DNA from: Spirodela intermedia
Taxonomy: Eukaryota > Streptophyta > Magnoliopsida > Alismatales > Araceae
Direction of reading: 5' to 3'
NCBI GenBank assembly: GCA_902729315.2
Contig: LR746264.1
Span: 10,757,878 to 10,821,877, forward strand
DNA: 64,000 bases
The translations under genes were made by a program, and so were the position numbers. Shown piece by piece: positions 24,601-36,995 of the stretch (position 1 is the stretch's first letter; every line of letters starts with the position of its first letter). Under the pieces are notes generated by a model, which was given only the letters and a program-made list of their open reading frames with translations, was not told where the DNA came from and did not search any database.

Positions 24601-27600
24601 CTCTGTGTTGTCAAATTTTCCCAGAACACAGAGTATAGCCTCAAAGCACACTCTGTCACTCGGATCCAAGAGAAGTTGATAAAGAAGAGACAAGAACTGA
24701 GCCTTAATGTCGGGCCTTTCTGCAACACCCAGTATTTTTTTTTTAATCAAACTAGGGATACTACGCATTAATCTAATAATAATTACATCAAGGGTAAATG
24801 TCAATCAAGTGCAGGTACCATCTAGTGCACGGGCTCTTGACAATGTATGGCACAGCCTTGCAAGGGATACCCTAGCAAGGACATCATGCAAATGAAGAAC
24901 ATCCTGCAAAGCACCTGCTTCATATAATATCAGCCTTCACTTAGTAAAGAGTCTGAAAATTCTAGGAGAAGGACGATATCCACAGCTTTTCCTTATAAAG
25001 AAAGAAAAGGAACTTCTCGACCCAAAAAAAGAAATAAATCAAACCAAAATAGTTCAGTTTTCAGATAACTCAATGAGGTAACAAGAAATTTCATTCTATT
25101 CGTCAAATCAGATAAGGACTAAACATACTTTACCAGGAAAATAAGCCAAAAAAAAGCTAGCAGGAATACAACAATGAAACTTGGAATTTATGCACCGTAT
25201 TCATGCTACTTTCAGTCGAACAATACCAGGCCATTTACTGTGGCATAGAAACATAATGCAAGAAATATAGGATAACCATACCTCCAGAATTTGCCAGTTT
25301 CCCTGAAAAACAACCAAAATAATGACGAGTCAGAAATCCAACAGAGTAGACGGGTACTATATAGATTAGAAACATACGCGAGGATTTTAGGAAGACCTAC
25401 ATAAGTGCTCTCATACATATTCATGAAATACACATTCAAATAAATTTTAATTGCAACGTTAGCGTCCATTGAGTTATGTGGATTTAACTGACCCAATGAC
25501 ATAGCAACAGAATAAGGATCTCGTGTAGCCAATTCAGAGATGATTGCCAAAGAATGCCTGACAGCAACTGGATCAGAAAATGAGACCCTACAGTCACAGA
25601 AAGAGAAACAGATTATTGACACGACTGCTTGCTTTAAACTTAAAAAATTAAATGGCCATTTGATTTACCTTTTGGCCCAACTGCATTTCATTGAATCAAA
25701 TCAAAAGGCAAAGGAGATATAAAGAGCTCCAAAAGAAAGACCAAACTATAGACACGAAAGATCGCAACTGGCATGTTTGGAGAAGCCCAGTCCACAGGGC
25801 CTCACACACCAGCTAGTACAATATTTTTCCACTGCCCCACGTCGTACCACCTTGCCAACCGCAATCCCTTTAATATAATTTCGCCCTTTCAATCAATTTT
25901 CCACTGTATTATTTGGCGCATTTCACATCAATAGAGAACCGCACTTTTAGCTTGCTATTCAGCAGTACATTGGAAAAGCCAATAGCAAGAGTTCCAGTCA
26001 AGAGCCAGCATAAAGCCCTTTTTAAAATATGATTATTCTTATGTAATTATTCAATTTTTCGCACACATAAAAATGTTGGGTCTATCTATATTCACCTTCA
26101 GCTGAGTACATCCTAGGATATCCCAAACTAAATATTTAATGGATATTATCGTAAGTCCAGAAATTGGTGTATGTTTTCCATTTGACAAACACTATTTTAA
26201 GTTCTGTTAAACACTGGCGTGGAACCATTAGGATACATTAAACTAGAGCCAGCCTAGATGATAAATCACGAATTGTGCATGTTATCGGTGCCCTGAATTG
26301 AACTGAAGACAAATGCTCATACAAGTATTTTTTACTTAATAGTATATGTGTGACCACTGATAGCCTCACTCAAGTCAGAGCAGCACAAAAAACGCATAGT
26401 TCCAAGGTAAGAAAAGTGGCATAGCTTACATACCCTTGTATAGCTCGATGCAGGAATGCTGGGTTTCCGGGATCCAGAGGGAGTCTTCTCAGCGCACTAA
26501 GAGAAGCATATTGCAGATTGCTCTGAATTATAGACTGAAAACGCATGGAAAACATATGTAAAGACACAGAAGGACTGAATGGAAGAATGTAAAAAGTCAA
26601 ACGGTCACACTTCTCAACGACTAAAAGAAACAAGGATGAAAGATCGGAAAGTGCAACATGATCATATAGTCCGAAGACACTACATCTATCTTTTCATTCA
26701 AATAAAAAAACTTCCGTTTTCAATGACGATAATTTTTTTCCCAAAGTAAACTTTCCTGAGACAAATTAAAATAAGCAGTGTATTCATCTTATGAGCTGCG
26801 CTGTACAATTGCAATGTGCGGTGTTTTACATACACGAGATAAATAACTAGTCTATCAGCTATCAACGAAATTTCATTAGGGGAACCCAAAATGTAAAAAT
26901 ATAAAAAGTAAAAGTAAAAATTTAAAACAATCATATGTTTCATAAGAGCAAAGAACCCATGCCTCTTTCTTCAAAATTACCAGAACTTGGTTCGCATCTG
27001 CCAAGGGAAGGAAAGTACCTCTTTATCACCACTTTGCCGACCAAAAATGCCTTTCTTACGTTTCTGCTTTGCATCTGCAACCTGTGACAAGAAAGAAGAA
27101 AAAAATTCATCGCTCAAATTACAAAACGCGTTTACTGTTTTGTGTCTGCAATCTGTGAGAGATGAATATTCAATGAAGATAGAAAAAAAATCATAAAGCA
27201 AATTATGTGACATGTTTTGGGGTGCCAACTGACACAGCAAAGGCTGTGTAACAAATATTATTAAGCAACGTTATAAAAACACCAGCATGCTAAGGTCACT
27301 TAAAAATGTGATTAGAGGTACCTTCTCAAGGATTCCAAATACAATCTCATACAATTTGGACAGGATCTCAGAATTGCTTGGTGACACGAAAGTGAGTGCT
27401 TTCAGCGCAGCAAGTCTCCTTGCATGAACTTCAACAGGATGAACGAAAGAAAATGAAATTCGGTTAGTACTAGACTAGGACAAATCAAAGACTATCAGTT
27501 GCATCTAGCACGTGTGTAGAGTCTACTTATGGATACAATCTTTATACAAATCATTACTATACGCAATTGTTTTCAAAAAGCTCAATCATTGGGACATCCT

Positions 27601-30600
27601 AGTGAATGCAGTAAGTTTGTCTCAGGGATGGCATCATGACAGTAGCGACATACTTCAAATGTGAACATTACCATAAATTCAGAATATACAAGATAGAGAC
27701 AGGGATACATAATTCTGGATATAATCAGCCCTCAAGATAATTCTCCATACAAATGCGATGTCAATAGCTAAATACAAACCAAAAATTAAGAAGGCATGAG
27801 GTTATAAATCCCGAGTAACTCAAAAGTATCATCCAATAGTTTGTCAACAATCTCAGAACCATGGTTGACTAATTTGAGCCAACTCATGCAATTCAGCGAA
27901 AACATTGGGCACAATAGGCGCAGTTTGCCGCGAGGTCAACCAAATTGGCCATTTAATGAGCGTAATCAAGGCCTCCATGGTCTGGTAGAAACGAGGCAGA
28001 TTTAAGAGCACATCAAGTTCGACGATGAAACTTCTCCTGGTTAAAACCAGGAAGGGGAATTGTGCCGTGCCAATTTTCTCCTGTTCAAAATTCTCTCCAG
28101 GTCAAAAGTGCAGGAACTATGCCATGACAATATGTGTGACTTACACGAGTTAAATTAATGAGGTGCAAGAAGAATTGAATTTTAGGATTTCAAAAACCCC
28201 AGGTCTGAGTCACACAATTTCCAGTATCAGTATCCAAAAAGTTAAAAGCAATAGGTACAAAGAAAAAAACCTACTGATCCCGCCTCTTCGAAAATTACGA
28301 GTGCGGCTATAAGGGAAAGAGAAGTCCAAGTGGGATAGGTGAACAGAGGATGCAAAAATACAGAGGATTTGGTCAAAACTATCTCATAATATACAGCTAG
28401 GGATGTCTTCATTGTCATTTTGGAGAAGCTTGTTTTCAGCCTTCAATATACAGCTAGGGATGTTGCACAGATGGAATTAGTTATATTGGGGATTTGCTCT
28501 AAGAATAGAGCCGTTTATGAACAACGTTTGTTTATGCATGCAAAATGATTGCTTTAATGATATTATGGCTGCGTTGAGTAGTCTAGACCTGCATGTTGTT
28601 TATGGAACAGTTTGTAGGGCCAACAGTGATGGCTACTGCACTGCTTGACAGAAAAACGAGGAAGACCCCAAACTGCATTTCTTTGCACAATATTCGTCAA
28701 ACTGAACCCGGAAAAAAAACTTGGACGATGACCACAATTGCCCAAAAAAAGTTGCAAATAAACACAAACGTTCAGAACTTCAGCAGTATGTGATGACATG
28801 ATCTCTGAAGTTAATGAGCAGCAATACGTTCATTTAATTAGAGTACCACATACAGACAAGTCATGTCATGATAAATTGGGCAAAGAGTCCATACATTCAA
28901 TTATCTCATAAGAAACCTCAACTTCGAAACCTACATATGATTTGTATTGCACATAGGAATAGTTCCCACGTTTGAAAGACAACCCAAAATGAAAAACACT
29001 TAATGGAATGATTACCCAACATAACCCTGCCACCTGTCACTCTCAAAGGCCATCTAATGAGTAATATGGCGACAGTCCATGAATGACACAGGATGAAAGG
29101 AATATTAATGCACTTATTTCGCAAGGTATGTATCCTCTTGAACTGAAACTTTGTTGAGTGAAAAGAAAACACAAAATAATACAGAAAAGGCAATCTATGG
29201 CAGTGGCGCAATAGTTTTCATCTACCTTCAGGGTCAACATTTGATGCCTCTGAAGTTAGCTGTTCAGCAATTCGTGGGACAACATCTGCTCTTGTGACAC
29301 CACCAACAGCATCGATATCTGCAAGGGCATCCCAGTTGGGTGTCGGAATTCCCCCACCACCACTCATACCTTGAGCACTATTATCTGATAAAATTCTAGC
29401 CAAGTAGTAGTAGACATAACGAAGAACACTTCGGTCCTCGCATTGCTGATGAAGCTGCAATGCAACAAGAGGAACAAATAACAAGTCATGACACTTCATA
29501 GACAATGTCAAACCACAATTTTTACATTGACTAAACTTAATTACTAAAAGCAATAAAAAAATATCATATCACCCCCACATTCATAATTACGGTCATACTG
29601 AAAACCTGAATTCAATTCATAAATCAGCTTATCAATAATTAAAAACAAGAACGTTAACATTTCGTTTCTCATGAAGGACATCATCCTAAGCTGAATTCAA
29701 ACAGAATCTGACTACTTTCAGATACTCATCTATACCTCCATTGAAAAAGAAACTGGACAAATAACTGAAACCTGGAATGATAGTACAATAGATGTGTTCA
29801 TTGACAGCCAAAAACCTCACTCTAAAATGAGTGGAATTTCAACTAAGTATGATTCCATAAAATGATGTAGGATCAAATGTCTGAAGGGTTCAAACACAAA
29901 ACGATTAATATTGTTGCTAACGTACATAAATTCAAATTGGCGTTAACCAGATGAAATGCCTCTGAAGCACAAATGGCATAAGATATTTCATATTAAGATG
30001 CTCATTTTTTCCTTTCTGATTGACAGATGCCTATTGCTAATGGAGATATGAGTTTATATCAGTTAAACTCATGATTTAAGCATATTGGCAATCTATTTAT
30101 ATCACCGCACCAGCTTATCATGACATGCCAAACGACATTCAATTTACCAGAATACAGATATCAAGATGCACATTTTTCTATCTCACTTATAGTCTTATGA
30201 AGTAGCCATAGCTATCTGGTAGACGGTTGTTTCATAAAATAGAAAGGAAGAGAAGAAAAAAGGGCTGCTTTGTAACAAGAAAATATCATTTTGCACGTCC
30301 TTTTATGCACATTATCCTATTACACATACTTCTGTCCATGAACGGTGTGTCATCCAGCAGCGATTAGAATATGATGGATTTAAAAGTCCTAGAAGAATAT
30401 TACCAAATGACACTTTTATTAAAAATCACAAAGTGACTCGTTTCATACTGTTTCACTGACTGAAAACACATGTATACAGCTGCAATTAAAGAAATGCTAG
30501 TGTCGTCTCGTTTTTGTAGGTCTAGAGGCAAAACGTTAAGGAGGCTTAACGTGAGATTGAAACATGCACTAGACTTGATGAATGGTCGTTACCTTTGCAA

Positions 30601-31817
30601 ATTTTGAAGACAGAAAGCAAGTGGCAGCATAACTGGCATGTTGTGCAAGGGATTCGAAAATCATTTTGCGACTTTTGTTTGAAAATCACAATACCATACC
30701 AATAAGAGGGAATTACAATAGTATGTAAAAAAAATTGAAGTATAAAAAATACCATTAAAAGAGATGGTGCTAAAGATGGGTCCACAGAGTTGTACACGGC
30801 GAGTTTGGGAAAAACTTGATGCACTAGCTGCCTTTGGGAGACTTTCTGCAAGTAAATACAAGAAAACACTAGGGAATGGATAAGAAGCCCTCAAAAAAAT
30901 TAATTTCAGCATTTGCAAAGAGGAACCTGATCTGATGCCGCTGCAAGCTCGTGTATACTTCGTGCCAATTGTGAATATGAAACAGGCTGCATAACGGATT
31001 ATGACATTAGTCTGAGATAAAAACAAAAAACAGTGAATTAAACCCTGAACATTGGTGAGGTTCGTCTGGTTGCTAAAGAGGGGAGTTTATGAACTGGATC
31101 ACGCAACAATATCTTTTAAGACGTGATCATCTAAGGTTCATTTTACGCGGTCGCAAATCAGAGACGTATGATGCCTCGAGATGACAGAATGCGAACAGAT
31201 ACATTTGAGTATATTGCCGTCAAATCCATGTCATTGTGTTTTTCACCCTCCCTGGGTTGCGTACTCGCATCTCTGACGTAAAACATAACCAATTGAAAGG
31301 CAAAACAATACGTGGAGCACAAAATATGTTCGAGAAAACAACTTTTCCAGACATACTTACTGACCATATCCAACCGTCTTTTACTAATTGCTTCGCCTTC
31401 TCTTGAAAGCAAGATAAAATTCATTGTAAAAAATTCAATCCCTGGTTGGTCACTCGGCGATACATTCATGACAATGAACGAGGGGCAAGTCAATGTTTCA
31501 GACGATTCGTGATGGCACGTGGTAAGGGAGGGAGACGCAGAGAGGGGAAACAGACAGACAGAGAGATTGGAGCGGACCGTCTTCTTGCGCCTCTGAGGCA
31601 TGACGCTGGTCTTGACCGGGTTCAGCGCCTTTGCCGCGGAGATCGTGTCACTCTGGATCTGCATCAGAGTGCTCCTCCTCGTCTTCCGATCTGCCGCCGA
31701 CGGCTTCCCTGGTGCGGAGGGGGCTACACTAGGAGCAGCGCTGGGGGGAACCGACGTCGGATCGGAGGTGATGAGATCCATAAGAGTTGTGCCTCCGGAC
31801 TCCTGACCGGACGCCAT
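18622..31817 (-). CDS. TASH3: TASH3, SH3-domain subunit of the TPLATE endocytic complex
   Basis: Twenty-six minus-strand exons join in phase to 1209 residues (Arabidopsis At2g07360 is about 1200). In transcription order they are 31578-31817, 30927-30986, 30753-30845, 29226-29454, 27322-27428, 27019-27081, 26434-26534, 25493-25587, 25282-25302, 24819-24914, 24599-24719, 24269-24457, 23965-24161, 23488-23756, 23048-23149, 22092-22268, 21796-21984, 21459-21700, 21221-21367, 20013-20229, 19652-19780, 19431-19574, 19243-19335, 18988-19164, 18810-18869, 18622-18693. Landmarks: N-terminal GTTLMDLITSDP; a long armadillo/HEAT-like helical body with YVYYYLARILSD, RRLPLDPGNP, VLGKFDNTE and VLDLPPPQPGSM; a Ser/Pro-rich linker; and a C-terminal SH3 domain (about 1150-1208; KALYDFSAGGDDELSL, EYEVDGWFYV). 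TASH3 acts in clathrin-mediated endocytosis at the plasma membrane. Exon 9 is only 21 bases. The exon 1 donor (GTCCGC) is weak, so that junction is the least secure. Confidence 0.95.
27429..29225 (-). other. TASH3 intron 4 (1.8 kb)
   Basis: The largest intron of the gene. It contains a 19-base direct repeat at 28388-28406 and 28445-28463 and a GC-richer patch at about 27830-28110 that could be an old insertion. No open frame here has recognisable similarity to a transposase or polymerase. Confidence 0.5.
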
Positions 31818-32662
31818 GGCTGACGAGCACGGATGCCCCTAGGCACCCACGCCCCCTCTTCTCCCGTCCGACAACTGAACTCGGCGAGCTCCGAGATCTC
31901 CCAGGATCGGCAGACTCCTGACCGAATCGATGCAACGAGAAGACGACTGTATGAAGAGAGAGAGAGAGGACTAGAACGACGAGGTAGAAACTCCGGGCCC
32001 CTGGCGGTGTGCGTGAGGGCAAGAAAAGGAAATTGCTTGCTTTTGGTCCATTAAAGTACTTACCAAAGAAGCGCTTAACGCTTGTGTGATTGGGATTAGA
32101 TAAATAATGAGAACTTAATCGATTAAATGTAATCCGTATTGCATATCTAAAAATGAATTTTCATATCACGAGGCAAAATGGAGCTATAGTTTATATTGTT
32201 CCTAACATAACATATTTTCAATTATGCCATCGTAATTGCAATTTCGTGTTAATTAGGAGCACAAAAATAAAACCAGTCCACTTCTCGTTAAATAGTGAAT
32301 TTTTTTTCACGTAATATATTTAGACTTGGTGGATCACAACATAATTTAGGCATCATTTAAAAGCATGAAACGACGCTCTCCATCCACGAGAGCTTTTATC
32401 GGATCGCGTGGGGTTTCGGTTCGGATCTCTTGCAAAGGTCCGACTGCCACGCGTATGACCCGCGCAAGACATACAAATCGAATTTTAAGGTGTTTTTCGC
32501 GTCCGCGGAGTCCAGAAGCTTCCGTCTTCCCCCCTCCCCCTCCTATTTAAACGTAGAAAGCTGGTTAAGTGGGGGTTGTCCCTTGTTGGAGGCGGGGAAG
32601 AGGGCAGAGAGTTAACGAGAGAGAAAGAGGACCGGGTACTGTCCAACCACGGACGTAGCGAA
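31818..32662. promoter_or_regulatory. divergent promoter region of TASH3 and SR45a
   Basis: An 845-base spacer separating two genes transcribed away from each other. On the SR45a side there is a TATA-like TATTTAAA at 32544-32551, about 110 bases before the first ATG. An inverted heat-shock half-site pair, AGAAGCTTCC, is at 32514-32523. The centre (about 32050-32370) is AT-rich. A GA run at 31956-31967 lies in the TASH3 leader side. Confidence 0.5.
32514..32523 (+). promoter_or_regulatory. heat-shock-element-like GAA/TTC pair upstream of SR45a
   Basis: AGAAGCTTCC is two adjacent inverted nGAAn units, the core of a heat-shock element. A third unit with correct spacing is absent or degenerate. 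It lies about 20 bases before the TATA-like box of SR45a, a gene whose relatives are heat-responsive. Confidence 0.4.
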
Positions 32663-35600
32663 ATGGTAAGCGTGAAATGCACATACTCTGTTACAAGATC
32701 GACTTGTTTCGCATGCGAGATTCCGGCTCTTCTGTAGGATGAAATTCCGTAGCCGTCGGTTTCCTCATCTGTCGTCGTTTCTATTTACTAGAGGAGTCGG
32801 TTTTCCCCACTTGCACGAAAGTTCTGCGCAATCATATCGAACAAAACGCTGTTGTTATTATCTTTTTCAGATCTGATTTCTTAAATTTCCATCTGAGTGA
32901 TACTTTTTCTCCATGAACAGTCTGATCGCCGAATGGGCACTAGTTGATCTTAGGTGTATCTTTTTTCAGCGATACATGCTGTATCTATTCCATTTCCCTG
33001 TACTCAGTTTTATATCTACCTACCTGTTGCAATTGTTATTCTCAGAATTATTTTTCCACACGTGGATTTTTTTTTTCCTGTCGACGTTTCTCACCAATAT
33101 ATGCTAGTTGATCTAGGTGCTCCATTATGCTGGTATCCATATCTTCCTCACAATTTCTCCACTTCTCCACGTCGATTTCCCCTAAACCAAGTTTTGATTT
33201 ACTAATTTCTCATCACGCGCTTTTTGCTATGATCATTATCCTCGCGCAAGAAAAGTTAAACCTCGTGCAACTTTTATGGCTCAGGATTCCTTGATTCCTA
33301 TCTTTATGGACGGCTTACCTTAGCTAGAGCTCTAATCCTCATTGCACCTGTCATTCCTCACCAACATTATCTTACCTGGCGCAAGGGCTCCCACAGGCTT
33401 CTTTCTCTGTTGAATTCAGTGTTATTTTTCATTCGGCTCTCAATCTCTCATTTTATTTATGGCGCATTCGGTTCTCAATCTCTCATTTTATTTATGGCGC
33501 ATTCGGCCTCTTCTAATCCTATGTCACATTAATCATATATTCATAAAATGATTGAGTAGAATTGCACTATTCTAGTTTTGACTCCGTGCACTGTATTCGA
33601 ATGCATATTCTAATTAGTCAGTTACTCGTCGATTCTTTGTTTTTTTAGTTAGCATCATTTCGTCATCATTTCCTGTCAGTTAACGAAATCTCACCCTTTG
33701 CGAGGCTGCTTTGATGTTGTAATGTGATGTCATCTCTTTCATAATTTCAATAGCTCACTTTTAGTTATTATTTTCAGATTAATTTTTCATTTTATTAAAT
33801 ACAGTATTGCGTTTCAGATGTCAGACTCAAGGAGATCCAGGTACTCTCGTTCTCCATCGCACAGATCCGTGTCGTTGTCCTTCTCAAGGTCGCGGTCAAG
33901 GAGCCGTTCTTGGTGCGTGTATCCATCTTGTTGTGGCCGTTGGTATTTTCTTCCCGATATGATTTGAATTTCCAATACCGTAAGACATGTGTATTCTTTG
34001 GCAGGAGCTATGGGTCCAGTGACGTTGACAATCCAGGGAACAATTTGTATGTCACTGGTTTGTCTTCTCGGGTTACAAAGGACGACCTTGAGAGCCATTT
34101 TGAAAGTGAAGGGAAGGTAGGTTAGCTTTTCTTGATAACCAGCCTGATTAGTTTTAAGCGTCGCTGTCTAGCGTCTTCTTGATGAACCTGTTTCATTCTC
34201 GTGGGTGAATCTGAGTGTTCAGTTGTGAGTGAGACGCATGTACTACGCCTATGTCGACAGGTCCCTGTGTACTCGATTTGCGTATAGATAGATTATCTAT
34301 CTGATAAAGGGCGGTCATCTTCATTTGTACTGCTGCCGAGGAAACAATATAATTTTTTCTCCCCAATTTTTCGTCAAGATGTTCTTATCTGCTCCGCATC
34401 ATTTCTTAGATGCCTTCATACCATATTTCAGGTAACTGACGTCCATCTGGTGGTCGATCCATGGACAAGAGAATCACGTGGGTTTGGGTTTGTGACCATG
34501 GCCAGTGTTGAAGACGCTAACAGATGCATCAAGTATCTTAACCGCTCTGTTCTCGAAAGTCGTGTCATCACCGTGGAAAAGGTAATGTATGGCATCTGTC
34601 TCGGGCCTTTGGTTTTTCTGGAAGAGGTGTTTATTATGTTGGAATCATGGAATGCTTCTGCCACTTACACAACTCAGTATTTGAGAGTTCTTCGCCTGTG
34701 GAGTGTTTTTGGCAGCAGGTTAGCTGTGTGTAGCAGCTCTTCATCAGGCTTCGAAAGCAATTACCTCAAAACTAATCAAATTCAACCTACCCCGAACAGA
34801 GAGGGTTGTATGCCCTGGCATTACTCTTCTTCCATAGCTGTCCACGCGTTTATTTCTTTATTTTCGTACTCACTTCATCACTGACATGATCGCAATCGCC
34901 AGACATGCAACATTTGTTATTTCCTTTGCCTGGGGCATTCTTGAAAATCCATTCCGTATTTGCCGCCGCCACAGCTTCCCGAGCTTATTCTCCCTATCTG
35001 ATCTTCAGGCAAGGCGAAGAAGGGGCAGGACTCCGACCCCAGGCCGATATCTTGGCTTGAGGAGCCGACGTGGTAAGAATCGACCGTTTCCATCTTCAGG
35101 GATTCCTGCTACGAAATACTTCCTATAAGCTCCTGCCTCCACTTCTGATCCTAACCAGTGCAGTTTGCTTGTGTTCCTCAGATCGCCATCGTTCTCTCAG
35201 TAGTTCTCCGTACTACAGAAGCCGGCACAGTTCTTCCGACAGGGAGAGGTCTTACTCCCCCCACTATGGCAGGCGCTACCGCTCTGGCGCTCGCTCTAGT
35301 TCTCGATCCCGCTCCCGGTCACCTTACCATAGCCGTCGATATGACCGTTCGTCTGGTGGCAGAAGATACCGGCGTTCTTATTCTCGTGACTCGAGGTCGT
35401 CCTATTCACGTTCTTATTCACCCTACTACAGCAGGCGGCGGCACCGTCGCTCAGTCTCGCGCAGCGCGTCTCCTAGGTCAAGGAGGAGCCGCAGGAGTTA
35501 CTCCCTGAGCGTCTCTCCTGGGGCGAGGAGCTACTCCCGTAGCTACTCCCCTAGGCCCGCGATCTCCAAGAGGAGCCCCTCGCGGAGTTTCTCTCCTAGG

Positions 35601-35678
35601 CGATGCAGGGGCTACTCCCGGGAGAGTTACTCTCACAGCCGTAGCAGCATGAGCCGCTCCGTCTCCGGGTCCCCCTAA
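32663..35678 (+). CDS. SR45a: SR45a, Tra2-like serine/arginine-rich splicing factor
   Basis: Exons in phase: 32663-32665 (only an ATG), 33818-33912, 34005-34116, 34432-34581, 35009-35072, 35182-35678. The second exon also begins with ATG, so the protein is 306 or 305 residues. Order of parts: a short N-terminal RS region; one RRM (about 43-121) with RNP2 LYVTGL and RNP1 RGFGFVTM; a Tra2-type linker ARRRRGRTPTPGRYLGLR; and a long C-terminal RS domain rich in SRSRS, RSYSP and YSRSYSP repeats. Arabidopsis SR45a has the same linker and layout and is induced by heat and strong light. It binds exonic RNA and contacts U1-70K and U2AF in the nucleus. Reading through intron 4 would stop at 34884 after the RRM, giving a form without the C-terminal RS domain. 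Alternative splicing is well known in this gene family; the isoforms here are inferred. Confidence 0.9.
33431..33506 (+). repeat. 35-base tandem repeat in SR45a intron 1
   Basis: Two near-identical 35-base copies beginning ATTCGG (33431 and 33466), with a partial third starting at 33501. It lies within the 1152-base intron 32666-33817, which otherwise is AT-rich and shows no gene. Confidence 0.85.
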
Positions 35679-36640
35679 AATCTCGTCGACCCTGCTGGAC
35701 TTCCGCATCTAGTTGTCTACTGCTGTGAGTCTTCGTTGTTTCTAGTAAAATAACTTGCCCGGAAGATAAAATAACAAAAGGGATTAGACGGTCAATGCAG
35801 TTGTTTATTATATTCAAATCATGTGAAGTTGTACTTTAATGATGTGCACCCGGTATCTTACAATGCTTTCCTTTTTTTTTCTAGGGGGTCGTCTGCTCGG
35901 ATCATGTTCGCCGTATAACGATGCCGACAGGTATCTATCTATGCCTACAGCCGTTCTCAGGTTCATAGGTCACCCCCAGAGCTCGCTCCACCCTGATGGC
36001 GTTGCATGTACGCGTCTCATGTCTTCAATTATTGCGTGCTCCCGCATCTGTGTTAAGGCATGGCTCCCATATTCTCGTTTCTAAAGTGAGAACCATCCTG
36101 TTCTTAAGATCGTTAATTTCTTTAAATCCGGTAGTCTTGCAGAAAAACCTCGGAGATCTTCGTGAGAAGGATTTTTTCGTAAATTTTTCTATCCCGCTTG
36201 AGAACATATTTTGGAACCTACTGTGAAATAATTGAAATCATCAATACGCCGTATCCCTGCGACAAGAGCTGTAAAAATATCTCACACAATGAATGGCATA
36301 ATGATTGAAAATCTAAAAATTGAGTTAGCTTAAAATAATCAGTTTAACGAACATAAAATGACGTCGGCGTCTGAAAATTTTCATATAATGAATAGTCCTG
36401 GATACAGAATAATTGGAGAATTTTTAAATTACCAACCTGCTCTCCTGTCGTCAAACGCACATTCGCGCCGGCGGAAGAGAGGGATGCCAGATAACCTTAT
36501 CTTCTTGTCGCGCTAGTTAACAATTTGGGCCTCACGGGCGGGCGGCCGGCCCAGAAAGGCAGGCCGGGCTAGGTAATAGATAAAAATGGGCCGAGTGGGC
36601 CTCACTTGGGCGCCAGACATCTCAGAGCCACACAACGCAA
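35679..36640. other. SR45a 3' region and spacer before SBPase
   Basis: The SR45a 3' end is followed by AT-rich DNA to about 36430. A GC-rich stretch then contains GGCCCA/TGGGCC motifs (about 36535-36605), which are site II-like elements. No gene seen. Confidence 0.5.
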
Positions 36641-36680
36641 CGAGCGGTGGCAGTGAGAGGGCTATCTGCAAGCCGCCATC

Positions 36681-36850
36681 CACGTGGCAGCCACAGGTCA
36701 GGGCGCTTATCTTGATCCCCGTTGGGGCTCCTCGCTCCACTCCCCCCTGCCTTATCGTCATAGCCTCCTTCTCTGACGCCACGTACGAAATGGAAACAGA
36801 AAACCTGTGGCTCTTGGACGATAATGCCCTCATGCGGTTACGTGGCGTCA
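36681..36850 (+). promoter_or_regulatory. light-responsive element cluster before SBPase
   Basis: A perfect G-box CACGTG (36681-36686, in context CCACGTGGCA) is followed by two inverted I-boxes, CTTATC at 36706 and 36751. An ACGT-containing TTACGTGGCGTCA is at 36838-36850. A further CTTATC is at 36496. G-box plus I-box pairs are classical light-response modules of photosynthesis genes, which fits SBPase. The motifs are seen; function is inferred. Confidence 0.6.
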
Positions 36851-36995
36851 TAGTGGATGATTGGGAGGTAGGGAGGAAGTAATACTGCGAAGTGCGAGTC
36901 CGCGAGGTATCCATCTCGCGTTGCCGGGGAAGAGCAGCAGAGCCGGCGACCACCGGGGAAGAAGAACTTCAGAGAAATAACTCTCTCCGGCGACG

